From NCBI RefSeq assembly GCF_000245335.1, contig NZ_JH600284.1, positions 434,001 to 498,000 of the forward strand: a stretch of DNA of 64,000 nt, given 5' to 3'. Shown piece by piece: positions 1 to 9,452 of the stretch; the stretch's first letter is position 1; each line of letters starts with the position of its first letter. This DNA is from Bacillus mojavensis RO-H-1 = KCTC 3706. Its GTDB lineage: Bacteria; Bacillota; Bacilli; Bacillales; Bacillaceae. Under the pieces are notes generated by a model that was given only the letters and a program-made list of their open reading frames with translations, was not told the DNA's origin and searched no databases. The position numbers and the translations under genes are program-made.

Positions 1-1282
1 ATAGAAAATCAAACAGATCTAATAGTGAGTAGCCTGCCTTTCCGAGCTCATGAATCAGCTGCCGAGCGGGAATGTCATCGTCTGACATATAGGCGATGCT
101 GAGTGCCATGGCTTTCGGGTTTCCGGCTGTTGCTGAAATGAACCCGCTCTTCAGTTCTGGGGATAGTTCCAGCAGCTGCGCTAGCTTTTCTCGTTTAGTT
201 GGATCGTTGCACATTTGCAGGCAGCGGTTCACTTCTTGATGAAAATATTCCAGGGCATCTGTTTGTTCAAGTCCGCTCAGCTGGATGGTTACCATTTCAC
301 CGAAGCCTTCCCGATAGGTTTGCTTCAAGTTTTCACGTGCTGTGAGGAGGACTTTCACACCTTGAGGCAGGCTGGTGATAAATTCGTGAATGTCTCTTTC
401 GGCAGTGTCTATGCTGTCCACGATCAGCAGGACCGGTTTTTCTCTAGTATAATTGGCAAGAGCATTGCGGACGACAAATCGTTTTTCGTTTATGGATTTA
501 TCGATTTGTTCCGTTCGACCGAGCTGATAGGCAATCGTATTTAAAAAATCACTAAAGCTTAATCCCTTCCAATCAGCACTGAGCCAGATGATGTTGTTGA
601 ATGCCGGCCAATCTGAGGAATCGCCGATACAGGAATAGGCTGCCTCAAGAGCAGTAGTCGTTTTCCCCATGCCTGCCCATCCGGTAATTAAACAGACGGG
701 TGATGGGGAAAGCATCCATTGCCGTATCGCCTCGATGTCAAATCTTCGTCCTATAAAGTGACCCGACCAGCGTGACGGTAAGTTGTGTGTCAAAGAGATC
801 TGTTCTGTAAGCGCATTCGTTTTATGGTCGAGAACATCAGGAAATAAACGCTTGACTGTTTTTTCAATATCTTGATCAAGCGGTGCTCCGAATGAATTGT
901 CCTGCCGTACTATTTTCGCTTTTTTAAGACATGAGGCCGCCCATACAGGCAGTGCAGGTTTGATTACCGGTATAGTGGTGGTCTCAAGCAGGTCAGTAAA
1001 CCACTGTATATTCATATCGGTTTTTTCAAGAATGATCCAGATCATTCCGAACAGTTTTCCGTCTTCAATTCTTCCGGGAACATAGTTCACACCCATCTGT
1101 CCGATCCAGCTTTTAATCGTGTTTGGGGAAACTCCCAGCTGGTGTGAAATGTTGTCTAAATAAGACTGTCCTGTTTTTTCGTTCTTATTTCTTCTGACTT
1201 TATAATCTGGATGAAGTTTTAATGACTTTACGCCAGGTGCCAGCAATTCTGCAAATTGTTTTCGATCTTCCAGTTCAGCCAT
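1..1282 (-). CDS. gutR: GutR, NTPase transcription activator of glucitol genes (5' part; runs off the window)
   Basis: The frame stays open from the ATG at 1282 to the window edge, giving 427 codons of a protein that is about 829 aa in B. subtilis. Residues about 41-62 read as a helix-turn-helix (SYLDNISHQLGVSPNTIKSW). A Walker A motif GWAGMGKTT lies at 201-209 and a Walker B-like PVLLIVDS at 283-290, as expected of a STAND/NB-ARC-type activator. The missing C-terminal half should carry the sensor repeats. The ATG is preceded by GGAGGTGCAGGTTTT. The gene is divergent from gutB, which GutR activates in response to glucitol. Identity rests on domain order plus the gutB neighbour, and I am confident. 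Confidence 0.93.
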   Translation of the reverse strand, partial: MAELEDRKQFAELLAPGVKSLKLHPDYKVRRNKNEKTGQSYLDNISHQLGVSPNTIKSWIGQMGVNYVPGRIEDGKLFGMIWIILEKTDMNIQWFTDLLETTTIPVIKPALPVWAASCLKKAKIVRQDNSFGAPLDQDIEKTVKRLFPDVLDHKTNALTEQISLTHNLPSRWSGHFIGRRFDIEAIRQWMLSPSPVCLITGWAGMGKTTTALEAAYSCIGDSSDWPAFNNIIWLSADWKGLSFSDFLNTIAYQLGRTEQIDKSINEKRFVVRNALANYTREKPVLLIVDSIDTAERDIHEFITSLPQGVKVLLTARENLKQTYREGFGEMVTIQLSGLEQTDALEYFHQEVNRCLQMCNDPTKREKLAQLLELSPELKSGFISATAGNPKAMALSIAYMSDDDIPARQLIHELGKAGYSLLDLFDFL

Positions 1283-1345
1283 AAAACCTGCACCTCCTAT
1301 TAGTACTATTTTATCAATCCTGCTTGTTTTGTATATGAAAAATCA

Positions 1346-1370
1346 AAAAGTACAGTGCGGCTGTCCTTTT
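1346..1370. promoter_or_regulatory. Candidate GutR operator (imperfect inverted repeat)
   Basis: The sequence reads AAAAGTACAG, a 5-base spacer TGCGG, then CTGTCCTTTT: ten-base arms with one mismatch. It sits about 150 bp before the gutB start in the gutR-gutB gap. GutR is known to bind a roughly 29-bp imperfect inverted repeat around -110 to -78 of gutB, and the position fits. No clear sigma-A -35/-10 pair is visible downstream, which is usual for an activator-dependent promoter. Assignment is by symmetry and position. Confidence 0.6.
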
Positions 1371-1516
1371 ATACAGCATGAAAAGCTGTTGAACATGTTG
1401 AAAAGCAGATAAAATGAGGGCAGTAACAGAAAATGCAAAAATGTATGCACTTACATTTCTTGATGAAGCGGCTTAAATGCCGTTAATAGTGTTCATAAAG
1501 AAAGGAATTTGCCGTA

Positions 1517-2578
1517 ATGACTCACAAAGTACCTAAAACCATGAAAGCAGCTATTATGCATAACACTAGAGAAATCAGAATAGAAACATTGCCTGTGCCG
1601 GACATCAGCCAGGATGAAGTGTTGATTAAGGTGATGGCTGTCGGCATTTGCGGATCGGATCTGCATTACTATACAAACGGCAGAATAGGCAATTATGTAG
1701 TGGAAAAGCCATTTATCCTCGGACATGAGTGCGCGGGAGAAATCGCGGCTGTCGGCTCGTCTGTTGAACAATTCAAAGTAGGTGACCGCGTCGCTGTTGA
1801 GCCGGGTGTCACGTGCGGACGCTGTGAGGCGTGCAAGGAAGGACGTTATAACCTTTGTCCGGATGTACAGTTTTTGGCTACACCGCCGGTAGACGGCGCG
1901 TTTGTACAATATATCAAAATCAGACAGGACTTTGTTTTCTCTATTCCAGATTCACTTTCTTATGAGGATGCTGCCTTGATTGAACCGTTTTCTGTCGGTA
2001 TCCATGCAGCGGCGAGAACGAAGCTTCAGCCCGGATCAACGATTGCGATTATGGGGATGGGCCCTGTTGGATTAATGGCTGTTGCGGCAGCTAAAGCGTT
2101 TGGGGCAAGCACAATTATCGTGACCGACTTAGAGCCGCTGCGGTTAGAAGCTGCGAAAAAAATGGGAGCGACTCATATTATTAATATCCGTGAACAGGAC
2201 GCGCTTGAAGAGATTAAAACGATCACTAATGATAGAGGCGTTGATGTTGCTTGGGAAACAGCGGGGAATCCAGCAGCATTGCAATCCGCACTGGCTTCTG
2301 TGCGCCGGGGCGGGAAACTGGCGATTGTTGGTTTGCCTTCTCAGAACGAGATCCCGCTCAATGTGCCGTTTATTGCGGACAATGAGATTGATATTTACGG
2401 GATCTTCCGTTATGCCAACACGTATCCGAAGGGAATCGAATTTCTCGCTTCAGGCATTGTCGACACGAAGCATCTTGTAACGGACCAATATTCGCTGGAA
2501 CAGACGCAAGAGGCGATGGAGCGGGCGCTTCAATTTAAGAATGAATGTTTAAAAGTGATGGTTTATCCGAATAGCTGA
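1517..2578 (+). CDS. gutB: Glucitol (sorbitol) dehydrogenase
   Basis: A 353-aa zinc-containing medium-chain dehydrogenase that oxidises D-glucitol to fructose with NAD+. Catalytic zinc ligands are visible as Cys45 (GICGSDLH) and His70-Glu71 (GHECAG). The structural-zinc cysteines are 100, 103, 106 and 114. The Rossmann motif GMGPVG lies near residue 181. The start is preceded by AGAAAGGAATTTGCCGTA. First gene of the glucitol cluster, followed by the transporter gutP and a fructokinase-like gene that would phosphorylate the fructose produced. Confidence 0.96.
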   Translation: MTHKVPKTMKAAIMHNTREIRIETLPVPDISQDEVLIKVMAVGICGSDLHYYTNGRIGNYVVEKPFILGHECAGEIAAVGSSVEQFKVGDRVAVEPGVTCGRCEACKEGRYNLCPDVQFLATPPVDGAFVQYIKIRQDFVFSIPDSLSYEDAALIEPFSVGIHAAARTKLQPGSTIAIMGMGPVGLMAVAAAKAFGASTIIVTDLEPLRLEAAKKMGATHIINIREQDALEEIKTITNDRGVDVAWETAGNPAALQSALASVRRGGKLAIVGLPSQNEIPLNVPFIADNEIDIYGIFRYANTYPKGIEFLASGIVDTKHLVTDQYSLEQTQEAMERALQFKNECLKVMVYPNS

Positions 2579-2584
2579 GTGAAC

Positions 2585-2611
2585 AGGGAGAATCTCGTAT
2601 TCTCCCTCTTA
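2585..2611 (+). terminator. Weak hairpin between gutB and gutP
   Basis: AGGGAGAAT and ATTCTCCCT form a perfect 9-bp stem with a 5-base loop directly after the gutB stop. The following CTTATTTAC is only modestly T-rich. It is probably a leaky terminator or 3'-end stabiliser that lowers gutP relative to gutB. Confidence 0.5.
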
Positions 2612-2661
2612 TTTACTGGATTTGTAATCAATAATGAAAACGGATTCTTGGGGTGGGAAAG

Positions 2662-4053
2662 ATGATCGAAACAGAAAAAGCAACGGTAATGAAGGCGAAA
2701 CATCAAACAAAATCCAGTGCCGGTTTGTCCTGGCTTGAACGAATCGGATACGGCTTTGGTGATATGTCGTATAATATTGTGTTTCAATTTGTAAACGCAT
2801 ACCTGCTGTTTTATTATACGGACATCGGCGGCATACAGCCGGCGGTCATCGCCACATTATTTCTTGTTGTGCGAGTGCTGGATGCTATTTTTGACCCGAT
2901 TATGGGGGTTATTTTAGATAAAACGAACACAAGGTGGGGAAAGGCAAGGCCTTATCTGCTGTGGGTTGCATTTCCTTTCGCATTATTTACTGTCCTGTGT
3001 TTCACCACTCCTCACTTTGGAGCAACGGGAAACATCGTCTATGCGTATATTACCTATATTCTGCTCGGCATGTCCTTTAGTATGCAAACGATTCCGGTGA
3101 ACAGCTTAACGGGAAGGATGACGAATTCTGTAAAAGAAAGAACGGTATTAACAACGACTCGTATGATCTTGGTTTATGTCGGAATCCTTCTATCCATCTC
3201 TTGCGCAACACCGCTTGCAGCAGCTTTGGGAGGAGAGAACCAGGCATTTGGGTTTCAAATGACAGCTCTCGTCTATGCCATTGTTAGCATCGCTTTGAAC
3301 CTTTTTAGTTTCTTTACTGTGCGTGAGCGGATTGCGCCTAAGAAAACAAAGAAACAGGGAATGAAAAAGACGTTATCTGTTTTGTTTCAAAACAAACCTT
3401 TGCTGATTCTAACGTCATCATTTTTAGCATTTGCAATCGGGTTTAATATTAAAATCAGTACAATGGTGTACTACTTTACGTATAACGTGAATCATAAGGA
3501 ACTGGTGTTCTTTGGAACCGTTTTATTTTTTGGCGCAGCCCTCATCAGTAACTTGTTTATTCCATACTTTTCTGAGAAGTGGGGCAGGAAAAATGTGATG
3601 ATCATATCGGCCGCTTTGTCACTGATTTCGTATGCAGGTCTGCATTTTACGGCGTATTCTTCGGTGACGCTCATTTTCATCTGGCTATTTGCTTCAGGGT
3701 TCTTTACAACCCCTTTAAATACGCTTGCTTGGGGAATGGTTGCCGATTGTGTTGATTATGCGGAATGGAAGACAGGGGTTCGTGCCGACGGAGTGGTGAT
3801 TTCCAGTATGAGTTTTATCAATAAGTTAGGTGTTGCACTGGCCGGTTCGTTTTCTGCGATCTATTTAGGAATCGCAGGATATGTGGCGAATTCTGATCAA
3901 ACCGTAACGTCACTGAATGCGATTAAACATATGAATGCTTTAATACCGGGACTATTTATTTTACTCTCTATCATCATCATAGCCTTTTATCCTTTAACTG
4001 AAAAAAGATATAAACAGATCATCACCGAGCTGAGAAGTACTCCAGGTAAGTGA
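2662..4053 (+). CDS. gutP: Glucitol permease, GPH (glycoside-pentoside-hexuronide) family
   Basis: A 463-aa integral membrane symporter with about twelve hydrophobic segments. Early motifs [13 protein letters not shown] and [21 protein letters not shown] are typical of the MelB-like GPH family, which imports sugars with Na+ or H+. An in-frame GTG nine bases upstream is possible, but GGGGTGGGAAAG sits best for this ATG, and 463 aa is the length I recall from B. subtilis. Lies 83 bp after gutB in the glucitol cluster, so glucitol uptake is the expected role. Confidence 0.9.
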   Translation: MIETEKATVMKAKHQTKSSAGLSWLERIGYGFGDMSYNIVFQFVNAYLLFYYTDIGGIQPAVIATLFLVVRVLDAIFDPIMGVILDKTNTRWGKARPYLLWVAFPFALFTVLCFTTPHFGATGNIVYAYITYILLGMSFSMQTIPVNSLTGRMTNSVKERTVLTTTRMILVYVGILLSISCATPLAAALGGENQAFGFQMTALVYAIVSIALNLFSFFTVRERIAPKKTKKQGMKKTLSVLFQNKPLLILTSSFLAFAIGFNIKISTMVYYFTYNVNHKELVFFGTVLFFGAALISNLFIPYFSEKWGRKNVMIISAALSLISYAGLHFTAYSSVTLIFIWLFASGFFTTPLNTLAWGMVADCVDYAEWKTGVRADGVVISSMSFINKLGVALAGSFSAIYLGIAGYVANSDQTVTSLNAIKHMNALIPGLFILLSIIIIAFYPLTEKRYKQIITELRSTPGK

Positions 4054-4155
4054 ATATATTTAATATTTCTAATATTCGATGTAAAAGGTTGTATTTATGA
4101 CTGAAAGTAATATACTGAGACTGTAATCTAGAATATGTAAAAAGAGTGTGATAAC

Positions 4156-5124
4156 ATGCGAAGTCAGTCTGTTGTTTGTATTGGGGAGTTATTGATCGAT
4201 TTCTTTTGTACCGATGTGGATGTTGATTTAATGGAAGGGCGCCATTTCTTAAAAAGTGCCGGGGGCGCCCCGGCAAATGTGTCAGCCGCTATTGCCAAGC
4301 TGGGAGGGAACGCTGCTTTCGCAGGAAAAGTAGGGAAGGATCCCTTTGGGTATTTTCTGAAGCAAACGTTAGATGCTGTTCATGTTGATACCTCTATGCT
4401 GGTGATGGATGAGAAAGCACCTACAACGCTTGCTTTTGTTTCATTAAAGAATAACGGAGAGCGTGATTTTGTTTTCAATAGAGGCGCGGATGCTCTGTTT
4501 ACGATCGAAGATGTCGATCAGGATAAAATGAATCAAGCAAAAATCCTTCATTTTGGCTCAGCGACGGCATTGTTATCTGATCCGTTTTGTACAGCCTATT
4601 TACGGCTTATGTCCATTGCGAAGGATAACGGGCAATTTCTTTCATTTGATCCTAACTATCGAGGGGATTTATGGAAGGGAAGAGTCTCTGAGTTTGTTAG
4701 TGCTGCAAAAAGAGCCATTGCTTTAAGTGATTTTGTTAAGGTGAGTGACGAGGAGCTGGAGATCATCACCGGTGCGAAGGATCATGAAGAGGGCGTCAAT
4801 ATCCTCCATGGCATCGGGGCCAAGATGGTTGCTGTGACTCTTGGGAAAAACGGAACACTGCTGTCTAATGGCAAGAAACATGAAATCATTCCGAGTATTC
4901 CTGTCACTTCGATTGATTCTACAGGAGCGGGAGACGCTTTTGTCGGTGCAGCCTTATTCAAATTAGCTGGTACAGATAAGATTCAATCGGTAGAAACTGA
5001 GTTTGAGAAGCTGCGTGATATCGTATCTTTTGCCAATAAGGTGGGAGCGCTTGTCTGCACCAAAATTGGAGCGATAGATGCACTGCCGCGTATGGAAGAG
5101 ATTGAAGCTTCTATATCTTTGTGA
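4156..5124 (+). CDS. ydjE: PfkB-family sugar kinase (fructokinase-like)
   Basis: A 322-aa ribokinase/PfkB-family enzyme. The N-terminal signature [16 protein letters not shown] lies near residues 36-51. The C-terminal signature [14 protein letters not shown] carries the catalytic Asp and anion-hole glycines. Its place behind gutB-gutP suggests it phosphorylates the fructose made from glucitol, which is inferred from context and family. The gene ends at a strong hairpin facing ydjJ. In strain 168 the pspA operon follows; here it does not. Confidence 0.85.
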   Translation: MRSQSVVCIGELLIDFFCTDVDVDLMEGRHFLKSAGGAPANVSAAIAKLGGNAAFAGKVGKDPFGYFLKQTLDAVHVDTSMLVMDEKAPTTLAFVSLKNNGERDFVFNRGADALFTIEDVDQDKMNQAKILHFGSATALLSDPFCTAYLRLMSIAKDNGQFLSFDPNYRGDLWKGRVSEFVSAAKRAIALSDFVKVSDEELEIITGAKDHEEGVNILHGIGAKMVAVTLGKNGTLLSNGKKHEIIPSIPVTSIDSTGAGDAFVGAALFKLAGTDKIQSVETEFEKLRDIVSFANKVGALVCTKIGAIDALPRMEEIEASISL

Positions 5125-5132
5125 TAAAAATC

Positions 5133-5183
5133 GAGGATGTTTCTTAAAAGTCTTTTGGACTTTTGGGAGGCATCCTCTTTTTT
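5133..5183. terminator. Bidirectional terminator between ydjE and ydjJ
   Basis: GAGGATG pairs with CATCCTC, and an inner stem AAAAGTC/GACTTTT makes a two-storey hairpin followed by TTTTTT. It lies in the 62-bp gap between two convergent genes and can end transcription from both sides. Confidence 0.85.
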
Positions 5184-5186
5184 ACT

Positions 5187-6182
5187 TTACTTTTGGACAG
5201 GCCACTTACGCGCACCCGCTTGAACAATGCCCAAAAGCAATTGCCGCCGTTCTTTTATAGATTTAATCGCTGTTCGAAAGGTTTGTTCTGATAGGGTTGG
5301 TATGCCGCATTCCCTTAGCTTCATAAGGTTGGGCTCCGGCGGTTCTTGTTCAGCCGGATGGATATATGCTGTATGAACGGTGTCTAAGTAGTTTTTAACA
5401 CTTGAGCGCGCTTCTTTTATGTGCAGCTGATTCGGAAGATACTGCTTTGGAATGCCATATGTCAAAATGGTTAACGCTTCATCCAGTACAGTGACTGCAA
5501 TCACGGAAGATTCCTCACGCTGTGTGCTATGGTAAAAATGAAGAATGGGGAAGGCGTTATGCTGAGCGGTCAGCTTTCCCAGCTCTGAAGAAAATGTAGC
5601 GAGAAGCAGATCCATGTCGTGAAATTGTCTCCCGTTCCACGCAGTTTGGACAATCTCTGTTCCGTTATGCCCAAGACTCAGTACACTCTGGGCGAATGAG
5701 CGCTTTTGATTAACTGCGCTCAAGACAGAAATTAAATACGTGACAGAAAAAGTAATTGTAAGCAGACCTTCAGCTGTAGCACCGACTGTCACAAGCTTCC
5801 AAAGGGCTCCGTTCGGTGTAAGGTCGCCATTTCCTAATGTAAACATCACATATCCAGAAAAATAAGCTCGATCTGACCAGGAGGCTGGTTCTTTACTTTG
5901 AGTAACAACAAGAGAATGAGGGTCACTTGAGAAGATAAACGTCCAGCCGCTCCAAAATAAACCGATCCACACCAATAATGTCATGCATAACAGCAGCGGC
6001 CCTGCCGTACTGAGAACCTTTGCGTGATCTCCGCTGATCTTACGGAAGCCTTTCCACAGCCATGCAGATAAACATCTTGTGATCGGACCGGCTCCGCTCT
6101 CGAGCCATAATGTTGTCCATATAAAATCAATCATCCCCGCTGCCAACAATAAAATTCCTGCAATGATATAAATCTCATTCAA
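5187..6182 (-). CDS. ydjJ: Potassium-channel-like membrane protein (YdjJ)
   Basis: A 331-aa protein with an N-terminal membrane helix (residues about 2-28), another near 60-82, a pore-loop region and a helix near 135-160. The candidate selectivity filter reads FTLGNGDLTP, so Asn replaces the Tyr of the classical TVGYGD filter. The C-terminal half is soluble, with no obvious RCK domain. It is convergent with ydjE. Naming rests on channel-like architecture and on its place next to iolT; ion specificity cannot be read from the sequence. Confidence 0.75.
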   Translation of the reverse strand: MNEIYIIAGILLLAAGMIDFIWTTLWLESGAGPITRCLSAWLWKGFRKISGDHAKVLSTAGPLLLCMTLLVWIGLFWSGWTFIFSSDPHSLVVTQSKEPASWSDRAYFSGYVMFTLGNGDLTPNGALWKLVTVGATAEGLLTITFSVTYLISVLSAVNQKRSFAQSVLSLGHNGTEIVQTAWNGRQFHDMDLLLATFSSELGKLTAQHNAFPILHFYHSTQREESSVIAVTVLDEALTILTYGIPKQYLPNQLHIKEARSSVKNYLDTVHTAYIHPAEQEPPEPNLMKLRECGIPTLSEQTFRTAIKSIKERRQLLLGIVQAGARKWPVQK

Positions 6183-6472
6183 TTTTATTGCCTCCTCTTA
6201 TTCAATTAGAGCCAGCCATTTAGCCATCTTTATGTTTCTTTTCTATTTCCTTTTGTCTTGAATATGAAACAATCATTTGAATGTGTGAGCAGTGAATCAT
6301 GCAGAGAAGATTTATATAGGAGGAGTTAACCAGCACTTACTCATAATGAGGATGACAGAAATGTCGCATAACATACATAATGATTCCACATTCTCGGCAA
6401 GAAAAAAGTTCAATTCCCCTATGAAGTGGTCATTTTACCGACTTGAAGTGAAAAAAAATTCAGAAAATGATA

Positions 6473-6501
6473 TTGACTGAAAGCGTTTTTATAATTATGA
6501 T
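6473..6501 (+). promoter_or_regulatory. Sigma-A promoter upstream of iolT with an internal cre-like site
   Basis: TTGACT at 6473-6478 and TATGAT at 6496-6501 are separated by exactly 17 bp. Between them, 6478-6491 reads TGAAAGCGTTTTTA, a 13/14 match to the CcpA operator consensus TGWAANCGNTNWCA. CcpA bound there would block RNA polymerase, giving glucose repression. The start would be near 6508, so the iolT leader is about 290 nt. I see no other structure or gene in the 615-bp gap 6183-6797. IolR control is expected from the literature, but I could not place its site. Confidence 0.7.
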
Positions 6502-6797
6502 ATTAGCAGAAGTAACAAATATATAACTACAATATTACTATAACAACACTACAAAGTGACTATAAGATGACAACTCGTTAAGTCAGACACCAAAAATATA
6601 CCCACTGTTGTTTAGCAATAATGAAATCGCTTCCGAAATAATTGACTTCAACGCATGCTGAAAAGAAGGGAAGGTTATATAGCCAGTGATAAGAGACATT
6701 TTGAACTTTTTTCTCGGCATTTGAGAAAGGTTGTAGCCCTAGAATACGTTTTTAAAATACGCAGTGATCGATTTTGAAAAAGACTGGGGGAAACGGT

Positions 6798-8219
6798 ATG
6801 AATACAAAAGGCAGTCAAATGTCATTTTTACGCACAATTATTTTAGTTTCGACTTTCGGCGGGCTTCTCTTCGGTTATGATACCGGAGTATTAAATGGGG
6901 CTTTACCATATATGGGTGAGCCTGATCAGCTTAATCTCAATGCTATCACAGAGGGGCTCGTCACCAGTTCTCTTCTTTTTGGAGCTGCACTTGGAGCTGT
7001 GCTTGGCGGAAGGATGTCTGATTTTAACGGACGCCGCAAAAATATTCTTTTCCTTGCCATTATATTTTTTATCTCAACGATTGGATGTACACTGGCTCCA
7101 AACGTAACAATCATGATCATTTCCCGTTTTGTGCTTGGGATAGCCGTCGGGGGCGCATCAGTGACGGTGCCTGCTTATTTAGCGGAAATGTCACCTATGG
7201 AAAGCAGGGGACGGATGGTGACCCAGAATGAATTAATGATTGTATCCGGGCAGCTGTTGGCCTTTGTTTTTAATGCCATCCTCGGGACAACAATGGGGGA
7301 CAGTTCCAATGTATGGAGATTTATGCTCGTGATCGCGTCTCTTCCGGCCGTATTCCTGTTCTTTGGAATGATCAGAATGCCTGAGAGTCCTCGCTGGCTT
7401 GTTTCAAAAGGAAGGAATGAAGATGCTTTAGGGGTTTTGAAGAAAATCAGAGACGAAAAACGCGCTGCATCTGAGCTGGCTGAAATTGAATCCGCTTTCA
7501 AAAAAGAGGATAAGCTTGAGAAAGCTACGTTTAAAGATCTAGCAGTGCCGTGGGTGCGCCGGATTGTCTTCATAGGAATCGGAATTGCGATTGTACAGCA
7601 AATTACGGGTGTAAACTCCATCATGTATTACGGCACTGAAATTTTAAGAGATTCCGGGTTCCAAACGGAAGCAGCGCTGATCGGAAATATTGCCAATGGT
7701 GTGATCTCCGTTCTGGCTACGTTCGTTGGAATTTGGCTGCTCGGAAAAGTCGGTCGCCGGCCGATGCTGATTACAGGGCTGATCGGAACGACATCGGCAT
7801 TGCTGCTGATCGGAATATTTTCACTTGTGCTGGAAGGATCGCCTGCACTTCCATATGTGGTTCTGTCGTTAACGGTTTCGTTCCTGGCATTTCAGCAGGG
7901 CGCGATTTCACCAGTGACATGGCTGATGCTTTCAGAAATTTTCCCGCTGCGCCTTCGCGGTCTGGGAATGGGTGTTACGGTATTCTGCTTGTGGATGGTC
8001 AATTTCGCAGTCAGTCTGACATTCCCTATTTTGATGGCAGGCATTGGGTTATCAACAACGTTCTTCATCTTCGTTGCGCTGGGAATTTGCTCGATTCTGT
8101 TTGTGAACAAGTTTTTACCGGAAACAAAAGGTCTTTCGCTTGAGCAGCTTGAGGAAAGCTTCCGTGCTCACGATCGCAGTGAGGCTAAAGAAGAGGCCGG
8201 CGCTGAAGTGATTGGCTAA
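6798..8219 (+). CDS. iolT: Major myo-inositol transporter, MFS sugar porter
   Basis: A 473-aa twelve-helix major facilitator. Sugar-porter motifs are visible: GGLLFGYDTGVLNGAL in helix 1, GRMSDFNGRRK after helix 2, PESPRWL after helix 6, QQITGVNSIMYYG in helix 7 and FLPETKGLSLEQL at the C-end. It imports myo-inositol by H+ symport. A TTG eight codons earlier is possible, but GGGGGAAACGG favours this ATG and gives the 473 aa I recall. Single gene, ended by the hairpin shared with bdhA. Confidence 0.94.
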   Translation: MNTKGSQMSFLRTIILVSTFGGLLFGYDTGVLNGALPYMGEPDQLNLNAITEGLVTSSLLFGAALGAVLGGRMSDFNGRRKNILFLAIIFFISTIGCTLAPNVTIMIISRFVLGIAVGGASVTVPAYLAEMSPMESRGRMVTQNELMIVSGQLLAFVFNAILGTTMGDSSNVWRFMLVIASLPAVFLFFGMIRMPESPRWLVSKGRNEDALGVLKKIRDEKRAASELAEIESAFKKEDKLEKATFKDLAVPWVRRIVFIGIGIAIVQQITGVNSIMYYGTEILRDSGFQTEAALIGNIANGVISVLATFVGIWLLGKVGRRPMLITGLIGTTSALLLIGIFSLVLEGSPALPYVVLSLTVSFLAFQQGAISPVTWLMLSEIFPLRLRGLGMGVTVFCLWMVNFAVSLTFPILMAGIGLSTTFFIFVALGICSILFVNKFLPETKGLSLEQLEESFRAHDRSEAKEEAGAEVIG

Positions 8220-8226
8220 GAGGAAT

Positions 8227-8260
8227 AAAAGAATCCGCACTTGAATGCGGATTCTTTTTT
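8227..8260. terminator. Bidirectional terminator between iolT and bdhA
   Basis: GAATCCGCA and TGCGGATTC form a 9-bp stem flanked by A and T runs, followed by TTTTTT on the plus strand and TTTTATTCC on the minus strand. It ends both convergent genes. Confidence 0.9.
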
Positions 8261-8267
8261 AGTATGT

Positions 8268-9308
8268 TTAGTTTGGTCTGACAAGGATTTTCACTTGGTT
8301 TTTCTCTTTGATCAGAGATCCGAAGCCTTCTTCGATTAGATCGTCTAACACGATTTTTTTCGTAACGAGTTTATCGGCTGAGAAATAGCCTTCTTTCATT
8401 AATGACAATACAGCTGGGAATACGTCACGGTACCCGATGATTCCTTTCACTGTGCGTTCTTTGATTACGATATCATTCGGATGAATTTCAGCGCCTTTTT
8501 CCCAGATGCTGACGATCACTGTCTCACCGGCAATTGTTGTAGATTGGATAGCCTGGCGTAAAACGACTGGAACCCCGGTTACTTCAAAGGCTACGTCAAC
8601 GCCGCCTCCTGTAAGGTCTGTGATATGGGCCACTACATCGTCTGTTTTGGACGGATCCACGATAATGGCGCCGAGCTCCTCAGCTTTTTGCTGGCGCTCA
8701 GGTGAGAGCTCAACAGCGTAAATTTCAGTAGCGCCGGCAGCTTTCAGCGCTTCAATGACAAGTAGTCCGATCGGGCCGCAGCCGAATACAGCCGCTTTGT
8801 CACCAGCTTTGATTTTGCTTGAGCGGACAGCGTATAAAGCGACCGCAGAAGGTTCAACGAGTGCGCCTTGTTCATATGATAATTCCTCAGGAAGTTTGAA
8901 TAACAGCTCTTCATCTACAGAGACATATTCGGAGAATCCGCCGCCGCCTCCGGCTAAGCCGAGGAACCCCATTTGTTCATCAAGGTTGTACGCACCTTGA
9001 TGTCCATGTGTTGCAAAAATCGGTTCCACAACGACTCGGTCTCCGACTTTATAGTTTTCAACACCTTCCCCGACTTCAACAACTTCACCGGAGAATTCAT
9101 GCCCCATTGTGACAGGTGCTGTTTCTTTTGTTAAAGGATGGGGTTTGTCAACCGGGATAAAAATCGGGCCTCCTAAATACTCGTGTAAATCACTGCCGCA
9201 GATGCCGCACCATTTGACTTTGATCTTGACTTTTCCCGGTTCCACTTTTGGCTCTTCAATATTTTCAATACGGATATCCTTTTGGTTATGCCATCTAGCT
9301 GCCTTCAT
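8268..9308 (-). CDS. bdhA: (R,R)-butanediol dehydrogenase / acetoin reductase
   Basis: A 346-aa zinc medium-chain dehydrogenase. The catalytic-zinc region CGICGSDLHEY lies near residues 34-44 and GHEFSGEVVEVGEGV near 70. The Rossmann motif GCGPIGLLV is near 175. It interconverts acetoin and 2,3-butanediol with NADH at the end of overflow or fermentative metabolism. Compared with GutB it lacks the four-cysteine structural-zinc loop: the matching region reads EPIFATHGHQGAYN, as known for BdhA. AGGAGTGGTAATCC precedes the ATG. Confidence 0.93.
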   Translation of the reverse strand: MKAARWHNQKDIRIENIEEPKVEPGKVKIKVKWCGICGSDLHEYLGGPIFIPVDKPHPLTKETAPVTMGHEFSGEVVEVGEGVENYKVGDRVVVEPIFATHGHQGAYNLDEQMGFLGLAGGGGGFSEYVSVDEELLFKLPEELSYEQGALVEPSAVALYAVRSSKIKAGDKAAVFGCGPIGLLVIEALKAAGATEIYAVELSPERQQKAEELGAIIVDPSKTDDVVAHITDLTGGGVDVAFEVTGVPVVLRQAIQSTTIAGETVIVSIWEKGAEIHPNDIVIKERTVKGIIGYRDVFPAVLSLMKEGYFSADKLVTKKIVLDDLIEEGFGSLIKEKNQVKILVRPN

Positions 9309-9452
9309 GGATTACCACTCCTATATCTTTTGATATGAGTAATTCCGCACCGATCAATATGAACTGTTCACAAAATCGCCATTTTTAAAAACCAAAAAAA
9401 GATAAAACTTATATATAATATAGACTACGTTTTTTTGAAAAAAGAAACTTTG

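Noticed and set aside
897..1085. Plus-strand ORF inside gutR
   Set aside because: It is antisense to the clear GutR reading frame and has no independent support.
6292..6480. 62-codon plus-strand ORF in the iolT upstream region
   Set aside because: GTG start without a ribosome site, AT-driven composition, and its end overlaps the iolT promoter and cre-like site.
9360..9375. TTGTGAACAGTTCA-like sequence (minus strand) near bdhA as a Rex operator
   Set aside because: The half-site spacing is one base short and the right half (TTCATA) is poor, leaving only a short TGAAC-T-GTTCA dyad.
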